Assembly: GCA_001986395.2 (NCBI GenBank)
Contig: MQVO02000004.1
Location: forward strand, 620,001-684,000
Direction: 5' to 3'
DNA: 64,000 nucleotides
DNA from: Irpex lacteus
Lineage: Eukaryota; Basidiomycota; Agaricomycetes; Polyporales; Irpicaceae
Positions within the stretch are counted from its first letter, which is position 1, and each line of letters starts with the position of its first letter. The position numbers and the translations under genes were made by a program. Below, piece after piece: positions 25,181 to 37,119 of this stretch. A model generated the notes under the pieces. That model was not told where the DNA came from and made no database searches. It was given only the letters and a program-made list of their open reading frames with translations.

Positions 25181-26303
25181 ATGGTCGGCACTGTGACGCA
25201 ACGCTCATCTGGAATAGTGCTCGCCATGGCTGCAACTTCACCATTTTCCATACCCGAGCCAATCCGCAATCTGTTCTCTCGTTTCCCACTGCACACTTAC
25301 CCACCAACAACCTCGCCTTACCACACCCCGCGTATAACCGAGCCTACTCTCTGGATTCACCCGCCTCGCTCACACCTCCCTGCGACTTCCAAACAACTAG
25401 CAAGCGAACCCGAAGGACACGAAAACAAAGCACGCGAATTTGACAACGTCTTAAGTAGCGACGTGGAATGTCTGAAATGGCAAGCGTACCTTGCCCTGCG
25501 GGATTTAGGCCAGAAGATCGCTGTGCGCTGGGATATCTCTGCGGACGGAGGCATTGACGGCAGGCTACCGAACTTGCATGTACAGATTGACCCGAACTCC
25601 AAAGGCATAGAAGCAGGAATAAAGGACGATGGAGAGGGCGAATTGCTGGCGGCGCATCTCATCCCGGAGTGGGTCGACGGAAAGCTTGGTGAGATAGGTC
25701 CTCTGGAGGGTTATATTGACGAAGCTGCTCGAGACGAGAGTAGGGCATGGGTATCATTGTTAGAAGGGAATGTACATGCTGCTTTGGTACGTGTTTGTCT
25801 GATGCAAACTAAAAGACACCCTACTCATCCTTCATAACTTTGAAGCTTGCGTTCGAACCCCAAACGCGTTCCCTCCTGTCACTACTCGTCCCTTACCAAG
25901 TCACACCTTCCCGCCCTATTGAAACGGTCCTTGCAACACCTCCAGCACCACTAACAGGCTGGTCGACCCTCTTCCGTCCATACGGCACGCGACTAGACCT
26001 CACATCCATCGAGCTCAAATACAAGGACGCCATAGCTGCTCTCTCAGACCGACTAGGCACTGACAGATGGTTCCTTGGCTCAACGTACGTTCCATACTCA
26101 CACTCAGTATAATCTTTAATTGACATCACTTGTACAGAGCACCTACGGCATTGGACGCGCTCGCGTTCGCGTATCTGCATACGATACTGGATTCGAGAAG
26201 CGAAACACTCCGCTTTGAGGTATCGCGGCGCGTAAACCTCGTTGCATGGGAGCAACGCGTGTCAAGAGATGTCAAGGCTGCTTTCAAGCTGTATACCCGT
26301 TAG
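25181..26303 (+). CDS. metaxin/SAM37-like mitochondrial outer-membrane import protein
   Basis: Probably a subunit of the sorting and assembly machinery that inserts beta-barrel proteins into the mitochondrial outer membrane. Three exons agree in phase: 25181-25786, 25846-26084 and 26138-26303 (336 residues). The N-terminal thioredoxin-like domain contains VECLKWQAYLALRDLG. The C-terminal GST-like domain carries the metaxin motif LGSTAPTALDALAFAYLHTI, rebuilt across intron 2. A second in-frame ATG at 25226 (MAATSPFSI) may be the true start, since the first adds 15 poorly conserved residues. No clear C-terminal membrane anchor is visible. Other GST-fold proteins are possible but fit less well. 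Confidence 0.82.
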
Positions 26304-26714
26304 AATATCCTAAGTCTTATAAACATAATTTTCATTCGGTTATTGGATGGTGTACTTACTCTATCGCCGAGTCCCACTGGCCGTATATATAGGCGCTAGT
26401 AATTCGTTCCTGAAAAGGAAAGGCGCCATCTTTGTGGCGTCGGGAAGCTGCACTGAACGAAAGTGATAACCTCGCCGATGAACCAGTTCGCACAACTTTT
26501 TTCTTCCATGAGAACCACCCATTCAGTTTCGCAGTACAGTCTTTTTTGCCGGTTCACCATGACTGTGGATTAATCAAGAACACTACGTACGATATACAAC
26601 ATCACTAGCGTAGAAAACATTCCTTTTGTATAAGGAGATTAGATTCGTAACCCTTGACTTTCTTGTATCTCATTGGGGGACCCGCGGCTACACAGGCCAG
26701 CGCGGAGAGGTTGT
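26304..26714. other. convergent intergenic spacer
   Basis: 411 bp between the stop codons of two convergent genes. It presumably holds both 3' UTRs; nothing else seen. Confidence 0.6.
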
Positions 26715-28261
26715 TCAGGCAGCACCGTCGAGAGGGTTTGTATCAGAGTAATTCTGCTGCACGCCGTCGCTCGGCGTAAGCAACGGCCGCTTCGGGTCCT
26801 GTTCGGAGTCGAAGCGTTTGTGTAGGGCTTTGATCATCTTGCTTAACCTATACAGCCAATTGAGTGTAAGCGGGTATACGACGGGAACGACACTGTGATA
26901 GGTAGGAGGGGAAGCGCACCAGATGAGGTTAAGCGACATCAGGACTGTGTGTCCTGTCATGAACACCACCCAGTAGAGCATGGGCATTCCTCCTGACGTC
27001 TTGAACATTATCCGCCAGAATGATATCGACTGCAGACAATTTACATGCTTAGTTATCTGTCGAGGTACAGTAGGTGAAGGCTCACTGTGTACCATCCGTA
27101 TACGATTCGGACGAGGAAGAACGTGGATAGGAGAAAGACTCCGTTGATGAGTTGGAAGGTGCTACCGGTGTAGCCTGTCTTATCCAGGAACCTGACGGAA
27201 AGTGAGACGCGGTTAATTTTGGTTGAGAACATTAACAGGAGAGTTGAGTATTGTACCAATGAATATTGAGGAAGGGAGTGCTCCTGTGTAGAATATTAGA
27301 GACCTGACTTTCAAAACCATAGCATATGATTCTTACAATTCCCAGAATAGGAACCGAACAGAGTAGTATTGGAGGATCGGCCTCTGTGGAAGTTCATAGC
27401 GATAAGTAATCCAGAGTTACCAGCATAGGGGGCGCCGCGTACAAAAGTGAGTATGTACACAAACGTACATGCTATCCCTGAAAAATCACATCCGCTTCGT
27501 CAGCACCCTGCATTCCACGCCCCATAGCCACAAACCCAATCACTCACCATGCAAGACAAACCCCAAGTCCGTAAAGTTGACGATAGCGTCTATAGTATCC
27601 CATACGAAATACCTGCCGATATCACGTAAACACACCATCGCGATATCCCGGATGTCATTACAGGCATGTCAGTGTCGGGTCCTCGGCGAGATAACTTTCG
27701 AGATTGTGGAAAGGGGCGAAGAGAAGACGTACCCGACGGCTACTGAGTTGGTGAGTTCTGCTATTTGGTCGAAGCCGTAGGTTGGGTCTGTGACGAGGCC
27801 TGGTTGGTTGAGGGAGCGGGAGGCGAGGGTGACGATGATTAGGGCGTGGACGAGAGATACGACGTGTATGTCCCTATAAGAATAGAATGGCAATACAGTC
27901 AGTATCTATGCATATCAGTCACTGGTAAGTATTGGATGTGGTATGGAAACAACAAGGCCGCAGCCTCACCACTTCGTGCACGGCAGAACGCAATGCACTC
28001 ACACGACTAGCATAACCAAGAGACAGTAACTCACCAATTATTCCTCGCCCTCTTCCCCTGCAGCTTCCCATAACTCACAGGCGCAATCCAGCGACTCCCA
28101 TACGGAGCAATCACGAGGTGCACGAACGTGAACCCAAGCGCACTATACGCAATCCACGAAAAGTTTCTCGGCAGGTGTTCCAAGCCCAGTGGCATCGCTA
28201 TCGGGGCGACCGCCTTCGTGAGGAACGAGTTGAGGGCGTTCATGGCTGCTCCGAGCCCCAT
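26715..28261 (-). CDS. TLC-domain multi-pass membrane protein (TMEM56/TLCD4-like)
   Basis: A member of the TRAM-LAG1-CLN8 domain superfamily, close to the TLCD4 branch rather than to ceramide synthases. Nine exons agree in phase: 28261-28035, 27873-27733, 27612-27548, 27477-27443, 27383-27337, 27283-27257, 27191-27086, 27029-26920 and 26847-26715 (296 residues). The motif series GYFVWDTIDAIVNF, then RPILQYYSVRFLFWEL, then STPFLNIHWFLDKTG is the TLC core and fixes every small exon. Six to seven hydrophobic segments are apparent, and the tail is charged. Exons of 35, 47 and 27 nt make this gene easy to mispredict. The family acts in membrane-lipid composition in the ER or plasma membrane; no specific reaction can be assigned here. 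Confidence 0.85.
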
Positions 28262-28763
28262 TGCTGCTCGTTTATACCCTCTTGGGGGAGGGTGAGAAAA
28301 GGAGGGAGGTAACGTGAACGAGGGCTGCGCTATAGGAGGTTATAGAAGAGAAGACTGGGATCATGCCATCCAGGAGCCCGGCGGCTATTTTATTGAGCGA
28401 TCGAGTCGGTTTGGTTCGGAATATCTGCCGAGGACATATTGAGTGCGACGAGTAGAACGTTGTGCACGACGGCTAAGGGTGTGAGCGATGGTAGTGGTGG
28501 TTGAAGGACAAGAAATGTTGAATGCTACATCGGCATAGCTTCCAGTCCACATCGACGTCTTGGCCCCAGGCACCGGGCGGCGTCCTACTCAAAAGCTTAT
28601 TAGGAAAGTGTAGTTCCACGTTGCATGTTTGCGAGTAAAATACATTCGACTACTGTACAATTTATTTATGGAATCCATCCGGCCAAAGCAACGATCAACA
28701 AACGACAACAGCAAAGCATTCCGAAAGCATTGGGGGACCGACAGCGTAGTTGTGGTACTGTAA
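28262..28763. other. intergenic spacer
   Basis: 502 bp holding the TLC gene promoter side and the 3' UTR of the next minus-strand gene. Nothing further supported. Confidence 0.6.
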
Positions 28764-30020
28764 TTAGAGTCGAGACAAGAGATCTTGCAGCATCTTCTGC
28801 TTCGTCGCCTGACTGCTCCCGTTCTTCTCCATATCTTTGCTCTTCTTTTCCAGTCTGGTAATGGTGTCTTCGACTGCGCCAGGTATGTTCTCCAGTGCAG
28901 AGCGAGCGCGTTGTGCTATATTTGGCTGTGTAAGAATATCGTTAGGCATGTCAGGGCCGGGTATCATTACCGCATGTCTCGAGGTCCTGGTCAAGATCAG
29001 TCCAAAGAGAGTCGCGGTGGCGATACGCTTCTGTGAGTTGAGCCACCAGGGTCTTGATCTCCTTCTACGAAGGCAAAATTGGGATATCAGAGCAGAAAGT
29101 AATTCATGACGTCAGCAAGCAGGAGGTAGTATCGGTGACATTGAATGACCTGAGCGTTAATATACTCCGTGCGTGTTTCATCTTCGGTGTGCAGAGCTAA
29201 AGTTTCAACGCGTTTACAGACTTCGTCAAAAGCAAGCAGCCCAGTTCCGTATGCCAGGTCCACTGAAATGCGTTCAGCCATCAATGGTAATAACAGGGAA
29301 TACGTCCTCTGGACAAACCAACCTTCGTCTTCTAACACTTCATGTACTTCCTTAACACGCTGAACAACAGGGAAAATGGTCTCCGCCATGTACTTCTTAA
29401 GCTCCTGAGACTGTGCGTTCATAGGTGACCTGAGCTTCTCGACCAGGGCATTAACATCCTCTTCATCCTCGTCCACGGTGGACCTACTACGAGCCCAATA
29501 TGTTAGCATACATTCATTAGAAACTACATGGTATTAAGAATAAAGCTTACTCGTCCTGCAAGAGTGCGACCAACGTAGCCTCGTCGTCCCAGTCCATTGC
29601 ATCTTCGCTCTCTTCGTCAATATCAGCTAGTAGGTCTTGTGCTTTCCCCTTCATGCTTCTACGTCCAATGCTCCTGCCGTAGTCGTGACGTTTTCTGTCA
29701 TACTGCGCTGCGTCTTCCTCGCCTTCTTCCTCCTCTTCTAGAATAGTCGACAACGCGGGAGCCTTCCTGCTTAGAAGCCTGTTCGTACCGCGCTTCGCTT
29801 GTAGCTTAAGAGTTAGGGGTGATTTATGCTGAGGACCCAGCCTAGTTGCACCTACAGATGCGCATATATGCGGTATTAGAGTCGTTTCACAACGAGTTGA
29901 GGCCGCAAACGTTGAGAAGCAACGCTGAAACATACGAGTGCGTTTGGCTGGACTGAGTCCGAGGCCATGGCCGTGACCCTGACCAAGTCGTTGGCTGAGA
30001 GGAGTATGCTGCCTCGTCAT
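28764..30020 (-). CDS. unrecognised protein, acidic N-terminal half and helical C-terminal half
   Basis: I do not recognise the family. Five exons agree in phase: 30020-29936, 29851-29551, 29486-29150, 29064-28971 and 28915-28764 (322 residues). The N-terminus is basic and Gly/His-rich (HGHGLGLSPAKR). A run of glutamates follows, then acidic DWDDEATLVALLQDE. The C-terminal 190 residues are rich in heptad-like Leu, Glu, Lys and Arg (TITRLEKKSKDMEK), which predicts coiled coil. No signal peptide or membrane segment. The acceptor at 29487/29484 is a tandem site and could add or drop one residue. The composition recalls small kinetochore or spindle proteins, but that is only a guess. It is head-to-head with the first G-gamma gene, 732 bp away. 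Confidence 0.7.
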
Positions 30021-30752
30021 TCTAGTCCTCCAGGTATATTAGAGTCGCCAGCTTTCGTTATTTTAAGAACTAGCAAGTCTGAGCAGAGGACATGAGTGTG
30101 GAGAAGCAACCTGCGTCGGGAGCGGATCACCTTCCAGGGCCGCCACATTGATATTTGATGGCGAACCACCAGGCTAAACCGAACCGAGCCCGATGCGACT
30201 CGTCCCTCTCGTCTCGGTCTCCAGGCTCTCGAAGTCGCCTTTCCCCGACTCTCTCTTCATCCTGTTCCACCAACTCGCTTTTTCCTTGTTTTTGTTCTCG
30301 AGGTCTGTTTTATCTTTTAAAGGTTAGAAGCTGCTATTGACATCTTGACTCTCTTTTGCTTCAAATCACCGTCTGCGTGACAACCAATCTTACGCGGAAA
30401 CAAATTGAACGTTGTGCTACGTACACCTCGCACACTCTCGACCTCGTATGGTCCTACAAATTCCTCAAAATACCGCGGACTCGACCACCGGAACCTTGTC
30501 TATTGCTGTTCCGGTTTTCCATCTCTGCATCGCAAACCGGCCATCTTCTCATTCCACACGTCGCCGTCAACCCTATGTCCTGTCCTACCCGCAGATCGCT
30601 ACTGACCAACCCAATCGAGTTGGTACAGGTTCCTCGATCAGCCCTTAGTCGCTCTTTCAACCTTCCGTTCTTTCTGCTTCCTTCCACCTCCCTCCATCAC
30701 TCTCAACTCTCACTAGTCTCATTTCCCTAACGCTACCGAGAGCTTAGCAAAT
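30021..30752. other. divergent promoter region, pyrimidine-rich on plus strand
   Basis: Long CT-rich tracts occupy much of 30180-30330 and 30560-30730 on the plus strand, directly before the G-gamma start. CT-rich leaders are common just upstream of transcription starts in strongly expressed fungal genes. A 124-codon open frame here lacks any protein features and is probably leader. Confidence 0.5.
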
Positions 30753-31081
30753 ATGAGCAGCGCCCAACGCCCACACAAGCAGTCCATGTCTGAGCTCAAG
30801 CTCCGTCGCCTCATAGAGCACAACCAGAGACTCAGGGAAGACCTCGCTCGTCCCAGGATCAAAGTCAGCGAAGCCAGCGCGAGTCTCATCAATTACTGCA
30901 AGTCGACGAAGGATCATTTGGTGCGCTGCCGTTCTTCCGTTGACGTGTGCCTTCGATTACTAAACTCAGTCTATCTGCTGTGTCCTTTACTGCAGATCCC
31001 TCTGTTTGGGGTCCTGCCGACAAAGCTGAGGATCCATGGGCTGAAAAGACCCAGACGGGATGCCAGTGTACCATTATGTGA
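30753..31081 (+). CDS. STE18: heterotrimeric G-protein gamma subunit, copy 1 (CaaX CTIM)
   Basis: Pairs with G-beta to relay pheromone or nutrient receptor signals at the plasma membrane. Exon 1 encodes [20 protein letters not shown], the G-gamma coiled helix, then [14 protein letters not shown]. The last exon (30996-31081) encodes [18 protein letters not shown] and ends QCTIM, a CaaX box for prenylation. Joining them is awkward. The donor expected from the paralogue (gtgcgc at 30921) is out of phase by one base. The phase-correct choice is gttctt at 30931, which inserts three residues and gives 87 residues. Final size fits the family (80-95). A paralogue lies on the minus strand at 46066-46721. 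Confidence 0.85.
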
Positions 31082-32127
31082 TCGCGCCGCCTCTGACCAG
31101 GAGGTGGCGCGTTCGGGGAGTGTGTTGATACAGAAGAAACCGAAAGGAGGAATGGAAGGACAGAAGCATGGTCGGAGAAAGTTCGAGGGATAGGGAGCGG
31201 CCAGTGCTGTGGCTACATGGAGACAAGGGATGGATTTGTGCTTGAATTTGGGATTCGTTATGGTGCGGTTCACCCATAATATTCTACACCGAACCCTTCA
31301 TTCGTATTCCTTTGGCTTACCTTCCTCTCTCCCAAAACCCTGCACCCACCAAGGACTCTAAATCTCCCGATCATCCATATATAATTCACCTATCTACCTA
31401 CAAGAACACTCACGCTCTTTACCGTTCGTCAAGCGCTTTCGCACAGATAACCTACCCTTGCCCCCTCTGCCATCTTTTGTACTAAGTACCCCGCTGCTCC
31501 AACTGCCTTATCTTGCTTTCTTTCTTGGTTGGTCTATTGCTTCTTGATTCTTCGGCTCTCCTTGCTTGACGTTCGTAGTCTTACCCCTTTGCTATTCTCT
31601 TGCTTATTGCGTCTATTGCCTTGTGTTCTGGAATGGTATCTCTCTCTCTTCCTCTCTCTCGTCATCGGACGTCTGGCATTTTGTACATACTCTACTTATC
31701 CGCTCAACTCTTAAGGTGAGCGTTCTTAACTCTGACTACAGGAAGGAGTTTGCTCATTTGGTTTGCAGTTACACAATATACATATGCATATGTTCTCCCA
31801 TTCTATCCGTTGTGAAGCTCCTTTCGTGCCACGAAGTCGATATCGCGCCGGGTGTTAAGTCAGCCCTATGTATGTTGTGTCTGCCGAAGTGATTGTTGTG
31901 TCCACAGCGTACTCAGACTGCACATCGTCAAACAAGCTCTTTCATAGGTAAGTCACCATAAGTTTTCTTCATTGCCATGTACAGAAGCCATGCTGATCGC
32001 TGTTTATGCTACTATCATGAAGCTATTCGGCATCTAGAAGTAGCTCAACAGTACAACTGTTGTACATCCTCATTAACTCGTGAGTACGCTACGCATTCAA
32101 TCACGGTGCAGTAACTAAGCTACCAGC
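31082..32127. other. convergent spacer, about 1 kb
   Basis: It presumably holds the 3' UTRs of the G-gamma gene and the next minus-strand gene. Pyrimidine-rich on the plus strand from 31310 to 31700. No further gene supported. Confidence 0.55.
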
Positions 32128-33403
32128 TCAGAGCAGCAAACCAGCCGCAACTCCAACCGAAAGCAACGCACCCGCTGCAGTCGCACCCGTCCTCAACGCA
32201 CCGTTCTTCTTAGACGCATCGTCAGTCTGAGACGGCTGTGCAGACTCGGAAGAACTCGACTGCGAAGCCGTAGTCACGACCGTGGAGAACCCTGAAGAAG
32301 TCTGTCCGGCTTGACTCGCAGACTGTCCGGACTGGCTTGTCGCTTGAGCAGATTGCGCGGTCTGCGTGGGTTGTGCGGACGAGCCCGACGCTTGTACCGA
32401 TTGTAATGCGGCGAAACCTGCGGGGAGTTGCGTCTGGAAGGCGCTGACCTGTGTGTTCCCGCCATTGACGATGACAGCTGAGCAGGAAGCTTGGTTGCCG
32501 TTGAGAGAGCATTTACTATCGACGTTGCTCCCGTCGACCAGTTGGAATTTGGCCTCTGAGCCGGAGCCTGCTGAGAGAACGGTCACTTTGGGGCAAAGAA
32601 TGTGAGTAGAGTAATTTTTTGGGTTGCGATGGTTTGCTTACCTGCACCAGAGATAGAAGCAAAGTCCCCGCCAGCTGCTGGGGTAGGAGATACGATGAAT
32701 GTCGTTGAACCGTCTGGGCCTACACCACCTTGACTAACGGAGGCTCCGCCTATGCCAAACCCGGGGATCACGATAGTCTCGATCGGGCCTCCTGCTGCCG
32801 CTGTAACGCCTGGAAAGACAGGTATTCGATGTCAGTCTTACTCTCTTCAGGCATAATAAGATGACTGACTGGGCTGCGCCTGTCCAAATGCCACGAAACC
32901 AGGTGGCAGCTGAGTCGCGAAAGCCGTGTTCGCCGTCGCTCCCCCGTTGACCACGACTTCACTGCAAAAGGCCTGAGTCCCATTGAAAGAGCACTTGTCA
33001 TCGACGTTGCTTCCGTCAACGAGTTGGAATTTGGACTCGGAGTTGGACCCAGAGGCAATAATCGTTACTGCCCGACGAAAATGTAAGTGGCATGTCTATT
33101 TTGATGCTCTGTGTAGGATATTTAATTACCTGCTCCAGTGATGGAAGCGAAATCCCCTCCGACAGTGTTCGTTGGGGTGGCGATGAAAGTGGTTGAACCG
33201 TCTGCGCCGACGCCAGCCTGGCTGACGGAGGCTTCCCCTTGACCAAAGCCAGGTATAAGTATGGTCTGTACTTGTGCCTTGATGCCTGGTTATAGGATGT
33301 TCGCGTGAGCTTCGACGGTAACAGATGAGCGTTGCTCTATGTACTCACTAGTAGGCGCCAGGAGAGCGACGGCAAGCAGAGAGGCTGCGGCTTTAGCGTG
33401 CAT
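32128..33403 (-). CDS. GPI-anchored-looking secreted protein with two copies of an unrecognised domain
   Basis: Five exons, all phase 1: 33403-33349, 33285-33130, 33067-32870, 32809-32642 and 32585-32128 (344 residues). The signal peptide is MHAKAAASLLAVALLAPT. Two modules follow. Each starts with a Gly-rich part (IPGFGQGEASVSQAGVG in module 1, IPGFGIGGASVSQGGVG in module 2) and an FASI(T/S)GA end. The second part of each contains KFQLVDGSNVDDKC or KFQLVDGSNVDSKC, then a second Cys and a LPxGF motif. A Ser/Gln/Thr-rich spacer and a hydrophobic tail (GALLSVGVAAGLLL) suggest a GPI anchor on the cell wall or membrane. Each module is encoded by two exons, so the second copy probably arose by exon-pair duplication. 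Single-module relatives lie at 37120-37801 and 49612-50267. Function unknown. Confidence 0.85.
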
Positions 33404-33534
33404 GGTTGAAGGCGTACGTTAATAAGAACAACAAAGTCCAAAGTGCAAGTGCTGGAACAAAGGGAGGAACCTGCCTCGGAAGAAAGAAAGAATAGGAGTG
33501 GCGAAACTATAGAACCAAGTCATCGCGAACAGGG

Positions 33535-33541
33535 TTTTATA
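33535..33541 (-). promoter_or_regulatory. TATA-like box (TATAAAA)
   Basis: TATAAAA on the minus strand, about 135 bp before the start codon of the two-domain secreted protein gene. Confidence 0.55.
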
Positions 33542-33670
33542 CTATCTAGCAGGTACACAAAAGGTTATAGTGAGGTATTCACCGTTTGTCTTGTAGGCTC
33601 GCAACATATCTATCATGTACTGGCATAATGCGTTCACAGCTCTATCGACGCCCGCAAATTGCTACGGCCT

Positions 33671-33930
33671 GTACACGCTGTCAGACATAACCCCCCAAGT
33701 ATACAGACTGAAGTTGAGTTCAAGACTCCGGAGTATGCGCCACCGAGATGGATTGCCAAGGCTGATCAATAGGCATATCATTGGTGTGGACACAAATTGT
33801 GAGTTGTGGTGTGTTCATCCTCTCGGCGCGTTTGATCGACAGATCGCATCTTCGTATAGGTACTTAGAAGGCTTATTTGATGGGACATCCTTGGTCGTCT
33901 TGGGTACGCACTATGCGTGTCTACTTGCAC
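33671..33930. repeat. diverged upstream duplication, copy 1
   Basis: Collinear with 38011-38280. Shared islands include gtacac(g/t)ctgtcag, ctccggagtatg against gtccggagagtg, tttgatcgacagat and tttga(t/c)ggga. Distances between islands differ by only 5-15 bp between copies. Confidence 0.65.
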
Positions 33931-34753
33931 AGCTTTAAGAACGTGGTAGGTCAACATACAATGTCCCATACAAGTACACATCGGATGACCGTATGCTAAC
34001 GAACAATGTTCATCAACATCCATCACCCACTCTCGAAGCAATGTTCATCATATCTTGCTTAATGCAGTTATTCACCTTCAGCAAGTATGGCCAAATTTCC
34101 CCAACCTGTATACCTGATACTTTTGCTTGCTCCGGCCAACACCGGCATGTGTCATCTGTGACCGCTATATTGACTCAAGGTTCACAAGGTGTTTGGGCTC
34201 CACGGTGTACTCTTCCGAGTCTGCAGCAGCATCTGGTGGATAAAGACGGTATCTCATCTCCTTGCATCGTACATCAACATTTCTTGGCTATCAATGACCG
34301 CCCTCAGCATTCTCTACGGTCAGCTAACGCCAATTACATAGAGTTTCTCTTCCGCTCGGGGTTAGGACATCGAGAGCACAAGCCCAGCCATCTGCGAAGT
34401 CATCTGGTGCTTAAAAATGGAAAAAGTGTGGGATATTCAAACCGAGTAATCATCTTCCCAAGACCCCACTATCGCGGTCACTTCCTTCAACTTGAGACCG
34501 TCACGGTCAAAGCAGGAAATCAGCATGCCTTCAAGTATGTATGATCTGTAACTCGAAGCATTCACACATGACTATTAATGTGCATTGCACGGACCGCAAG
34601 ACCTGACCGCGCCCTGTTTCAAGGGCTCTTACAGATACCCCGCAGGACGATTACGGTTGTGGGAATGGAAGTTGGCCAAAGCTATAAAAGCAAACTGCTT
34701 TGTGGGACCAGTAATGCAATCTCATATAGCTGCCCCTCTCTTCTATCACACCA

Positions 34754-36583
34754 ATGACTTCAGAGGCAAAGTTTAGAGTTGCGATCGCGTACGTCCATCC
34801 TTTACCCCGAGTGGTTGTATACTGTTAATCACTGAGTAATGCAGAGGTGGTGGGATAGGCGGCCTCGCCTTTGCCGTGGCCATGGCAAAATCAGGTGCTA
34901 CATTCCACGTCGATATCTACGAAAGTGCTTCCCACTTCAGCGAAATTGGAGCTGGAATCGGGATATGGCCTCGTGTGTGGGATACGTTGGTGAGCTTGGG
35001 ACTTGAGGAAGATCTCAAAAGCAGGAGTACCAGTCTGGGGCAAGGTCAGGTTTACGTAAATAAATTTGAACGCCAAATGAAATCAAGTTCTCTTGCAGAA
35101 GGAAAGATAACGTATTACAAGGGTGACCAAGCTGAATCTATACGCTGTGGCAACGCGAAGCGTACGATATTCTGGACTATGATCCTGTTTTACACTGAAC
35201 CGACTATTCAGAGGCGATGCAGTCTTATCATCGGGCTGAATTCCTCCAAATCCTTCAGAACAAGATTCCCACTGAATATTGCACCTACTTCAGTAAACGT
35301 TTGATATCATACGAGGACAAGGCTCCAGATCCACTCGTGTTGCATTTCAAAGATGGCACTACCGCCGAGTGTGACGTCCTCATTGGTGCAGACGGGATCA
35401 AATCTTCCGTACGAAAGCATATGTTCACTTGCCTGGCTTCAAGTATACAGGATGAAGCTCAGGCAGATACGTATCGACGATGCGTAGATGCTACCTGGTC
35501 GGGTATCGTCGCTTATCGTAGTCTCGTTCCGGCAGACGCGCTCAGAGAAGAATACCCTAATCACCTCGCTATTCATTCTCCAGTCTTTGTACGTCCCTGT
35601 TTTTTTGTATTTTGAATATTAAATATGGAAACTGAAACCATATACGACATAACTCTAGTATCTTGGCAAATACGCCGTGCGTAAATGCACAATATCCTTC
35701 ATCCATTACTCACAACTAACATTCCATAGGGTGTTCTGGCGTATCCTATTTCGCAAGGCCAGATAATAAACTCGGCCGGAGTGGTTGCTGATCCCAGCCG
35801 CCGTGGTACGCTATACGAAGGCTCATGGTTTTCCGAAGCTACGAACGATGAGATGGTCGCACATTTTTCTCAATGGGACAGTCAAGCCTGCACTCTGCTC
35901 AAGGTATATGCTCTTTGTTCTCCAAGACTGTTCCTTCTACTCACCGTACTGGAATGTTGTATGTATCATATAGGCAATGAAGCAGCCATCGAAATGGGCA
36001 ATCAACGAGGTGCGAGGATTACCGACGTTTGTATCAGGCAGAGTTGCATTGTTGGGTGATGCGGTGAGTACTCATCATTCTTCAAACTGACCGTAAGGTA
36101 CCGATAATTTTATTGACGACATTGTGAAAGGCGCACGCTATGACACCTCATCTAGCCTCCGGTGCTGGACAAGCAGTCGAGGTATGTTAGTTGTCGCGCT
36201 CGTTACAGCGAACCAATAGACCGAAAAAATCATTGAAACGTCAGGACGCCCTCTTCCTCGCCACATTCCTGGCTCAGCCCCAAATTACGAAGAATACCAT
36301 TCCAGACGCACTCGCAATATACGACGAGGTTCGCCGGCCCGTCGCCCAGAACGTCCAAGAACTCTCGTTTAAGATGGGCCAAATCATTTGGTTGGACAAT
36401 CCACGCGTGCAGGCTTATTCCGTCGATGACAGCAAGGCGGGGCGTATTCCTGAAAGTGTGTTGACAGAGCTGATAGATACGGATTGGGTGGAGCTGCACA
36501 GATGGACGTGGGAGACGGACCCTCAGGCAGAGTTGGAGCTTGCTGGTCAGAAACTGAAGACGAGGCTGGAGGCTAAGGCTTAA
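34754..36583 (+). CDS. FAD-dependent aromatic monooxygenase, salicylate hydroxylase-like
   Basis: A group A flavoprotein monooxygenase that would use NAD(P)H and O2 to hydroxylate a small aromatic or polyketide substrate. Eight exons: 34754-34788, 34845-35161, 35212-35588, 35659-35676, 35730-35903, 35974-36063, 36131-36181 and 36245-36583 (466 residues). The FAD Rossmann motif GGGIGG is at 13-18. IGADGIKSSVR carries the DG motif. LLGDAAHAMTPHLASGAGQA is the second FAD-binding GD motif, split by an intron. Exon 4 is an 18-nt microexon. The end of exon 2 is uncertain: a gtgacc donor at about 35132 is also in phase but gives a longer intron. No membrane anchor or signal. It stands alone, without visible biosynthetic-cluster partners. 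Confidence 0.88.
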
Positions 36584-37119
36584 CGATGTCGGTAGTATTG
36601 ATACGTTCTCAAGAGGCTACTTATGCTGAACTAGCTGCTACCCGCGACTTCGTCACGGGCGAGAAAGACAGCAGACATTGAAGTGATGACGCCGCGGCGA
36701 GAAGCCAGCTTCGAATCGCGAGGACCGAGTCATAGGGATTTGTGCGGAGAAGTCAGTACATGAGTGTGATGCCACAAAATGAAAGGAAAAGCACGACAAC
36801 CCCATCATCGTGCATATGAAGAATCACAGCACTGCGAAGACAGCTGAAACGAAACAGAAACGCGCGGACGAAAAGGCGAAGAGTAAGGCGCAACATGTGG
36901 CCGTGAACGAATACGTATCTAAAAGAGGCAGGTACCGGATTTGGACACGAGGCCGGGAAAGGCAACCCCGGGGAGCTAGCTCCCTTATAATATAGATGGT
37001 ATCACGAAATATAAGATCCATTCGTTGGCATTTTGGTGGTAAATGATACAAACAAAAAGAACGTGTGTATGCAACTGAGGAAAGACGAGGACGAACGCAG
37101 TCACCGCACAGCAAGAAGT
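36584..37119. other. convergent spacer with short palindrome
   Basis: Contains a perfect 14-bp palindrome, gggagctagctccc, at 36971-36984 beside ccccgggg. Both lie between two 3' ends. Role unknown; no gene seen. Confidence 0.5.

Larger units (their letters stand above)
33404..34753. other. promoter region with a block duplicated at about 38 kb
   Basis: A divergent spacer between the secreted protein gene and the FAD monooxygenase. Segments at 33470-33479, 33671-33684, 33724-33746, 33831-33863 and 33876-33886 match, in the same order and spacing, segments upstream of the gene at 37120-37801. A 183-codon plus-strand frame at 33993-34544 has no recognisable features and I do not call it a gene. 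Confidence 0.6.

Noticed and set aside
30356..30730. 124-codon frame before the G-gamma start
   Set aside because: Pyrimidine-rich leader composition, no protein features.
33993..34544. 183-codon plus-strand frame
   Set aside because: No recognisable domain and no plausible continuation by splicing.
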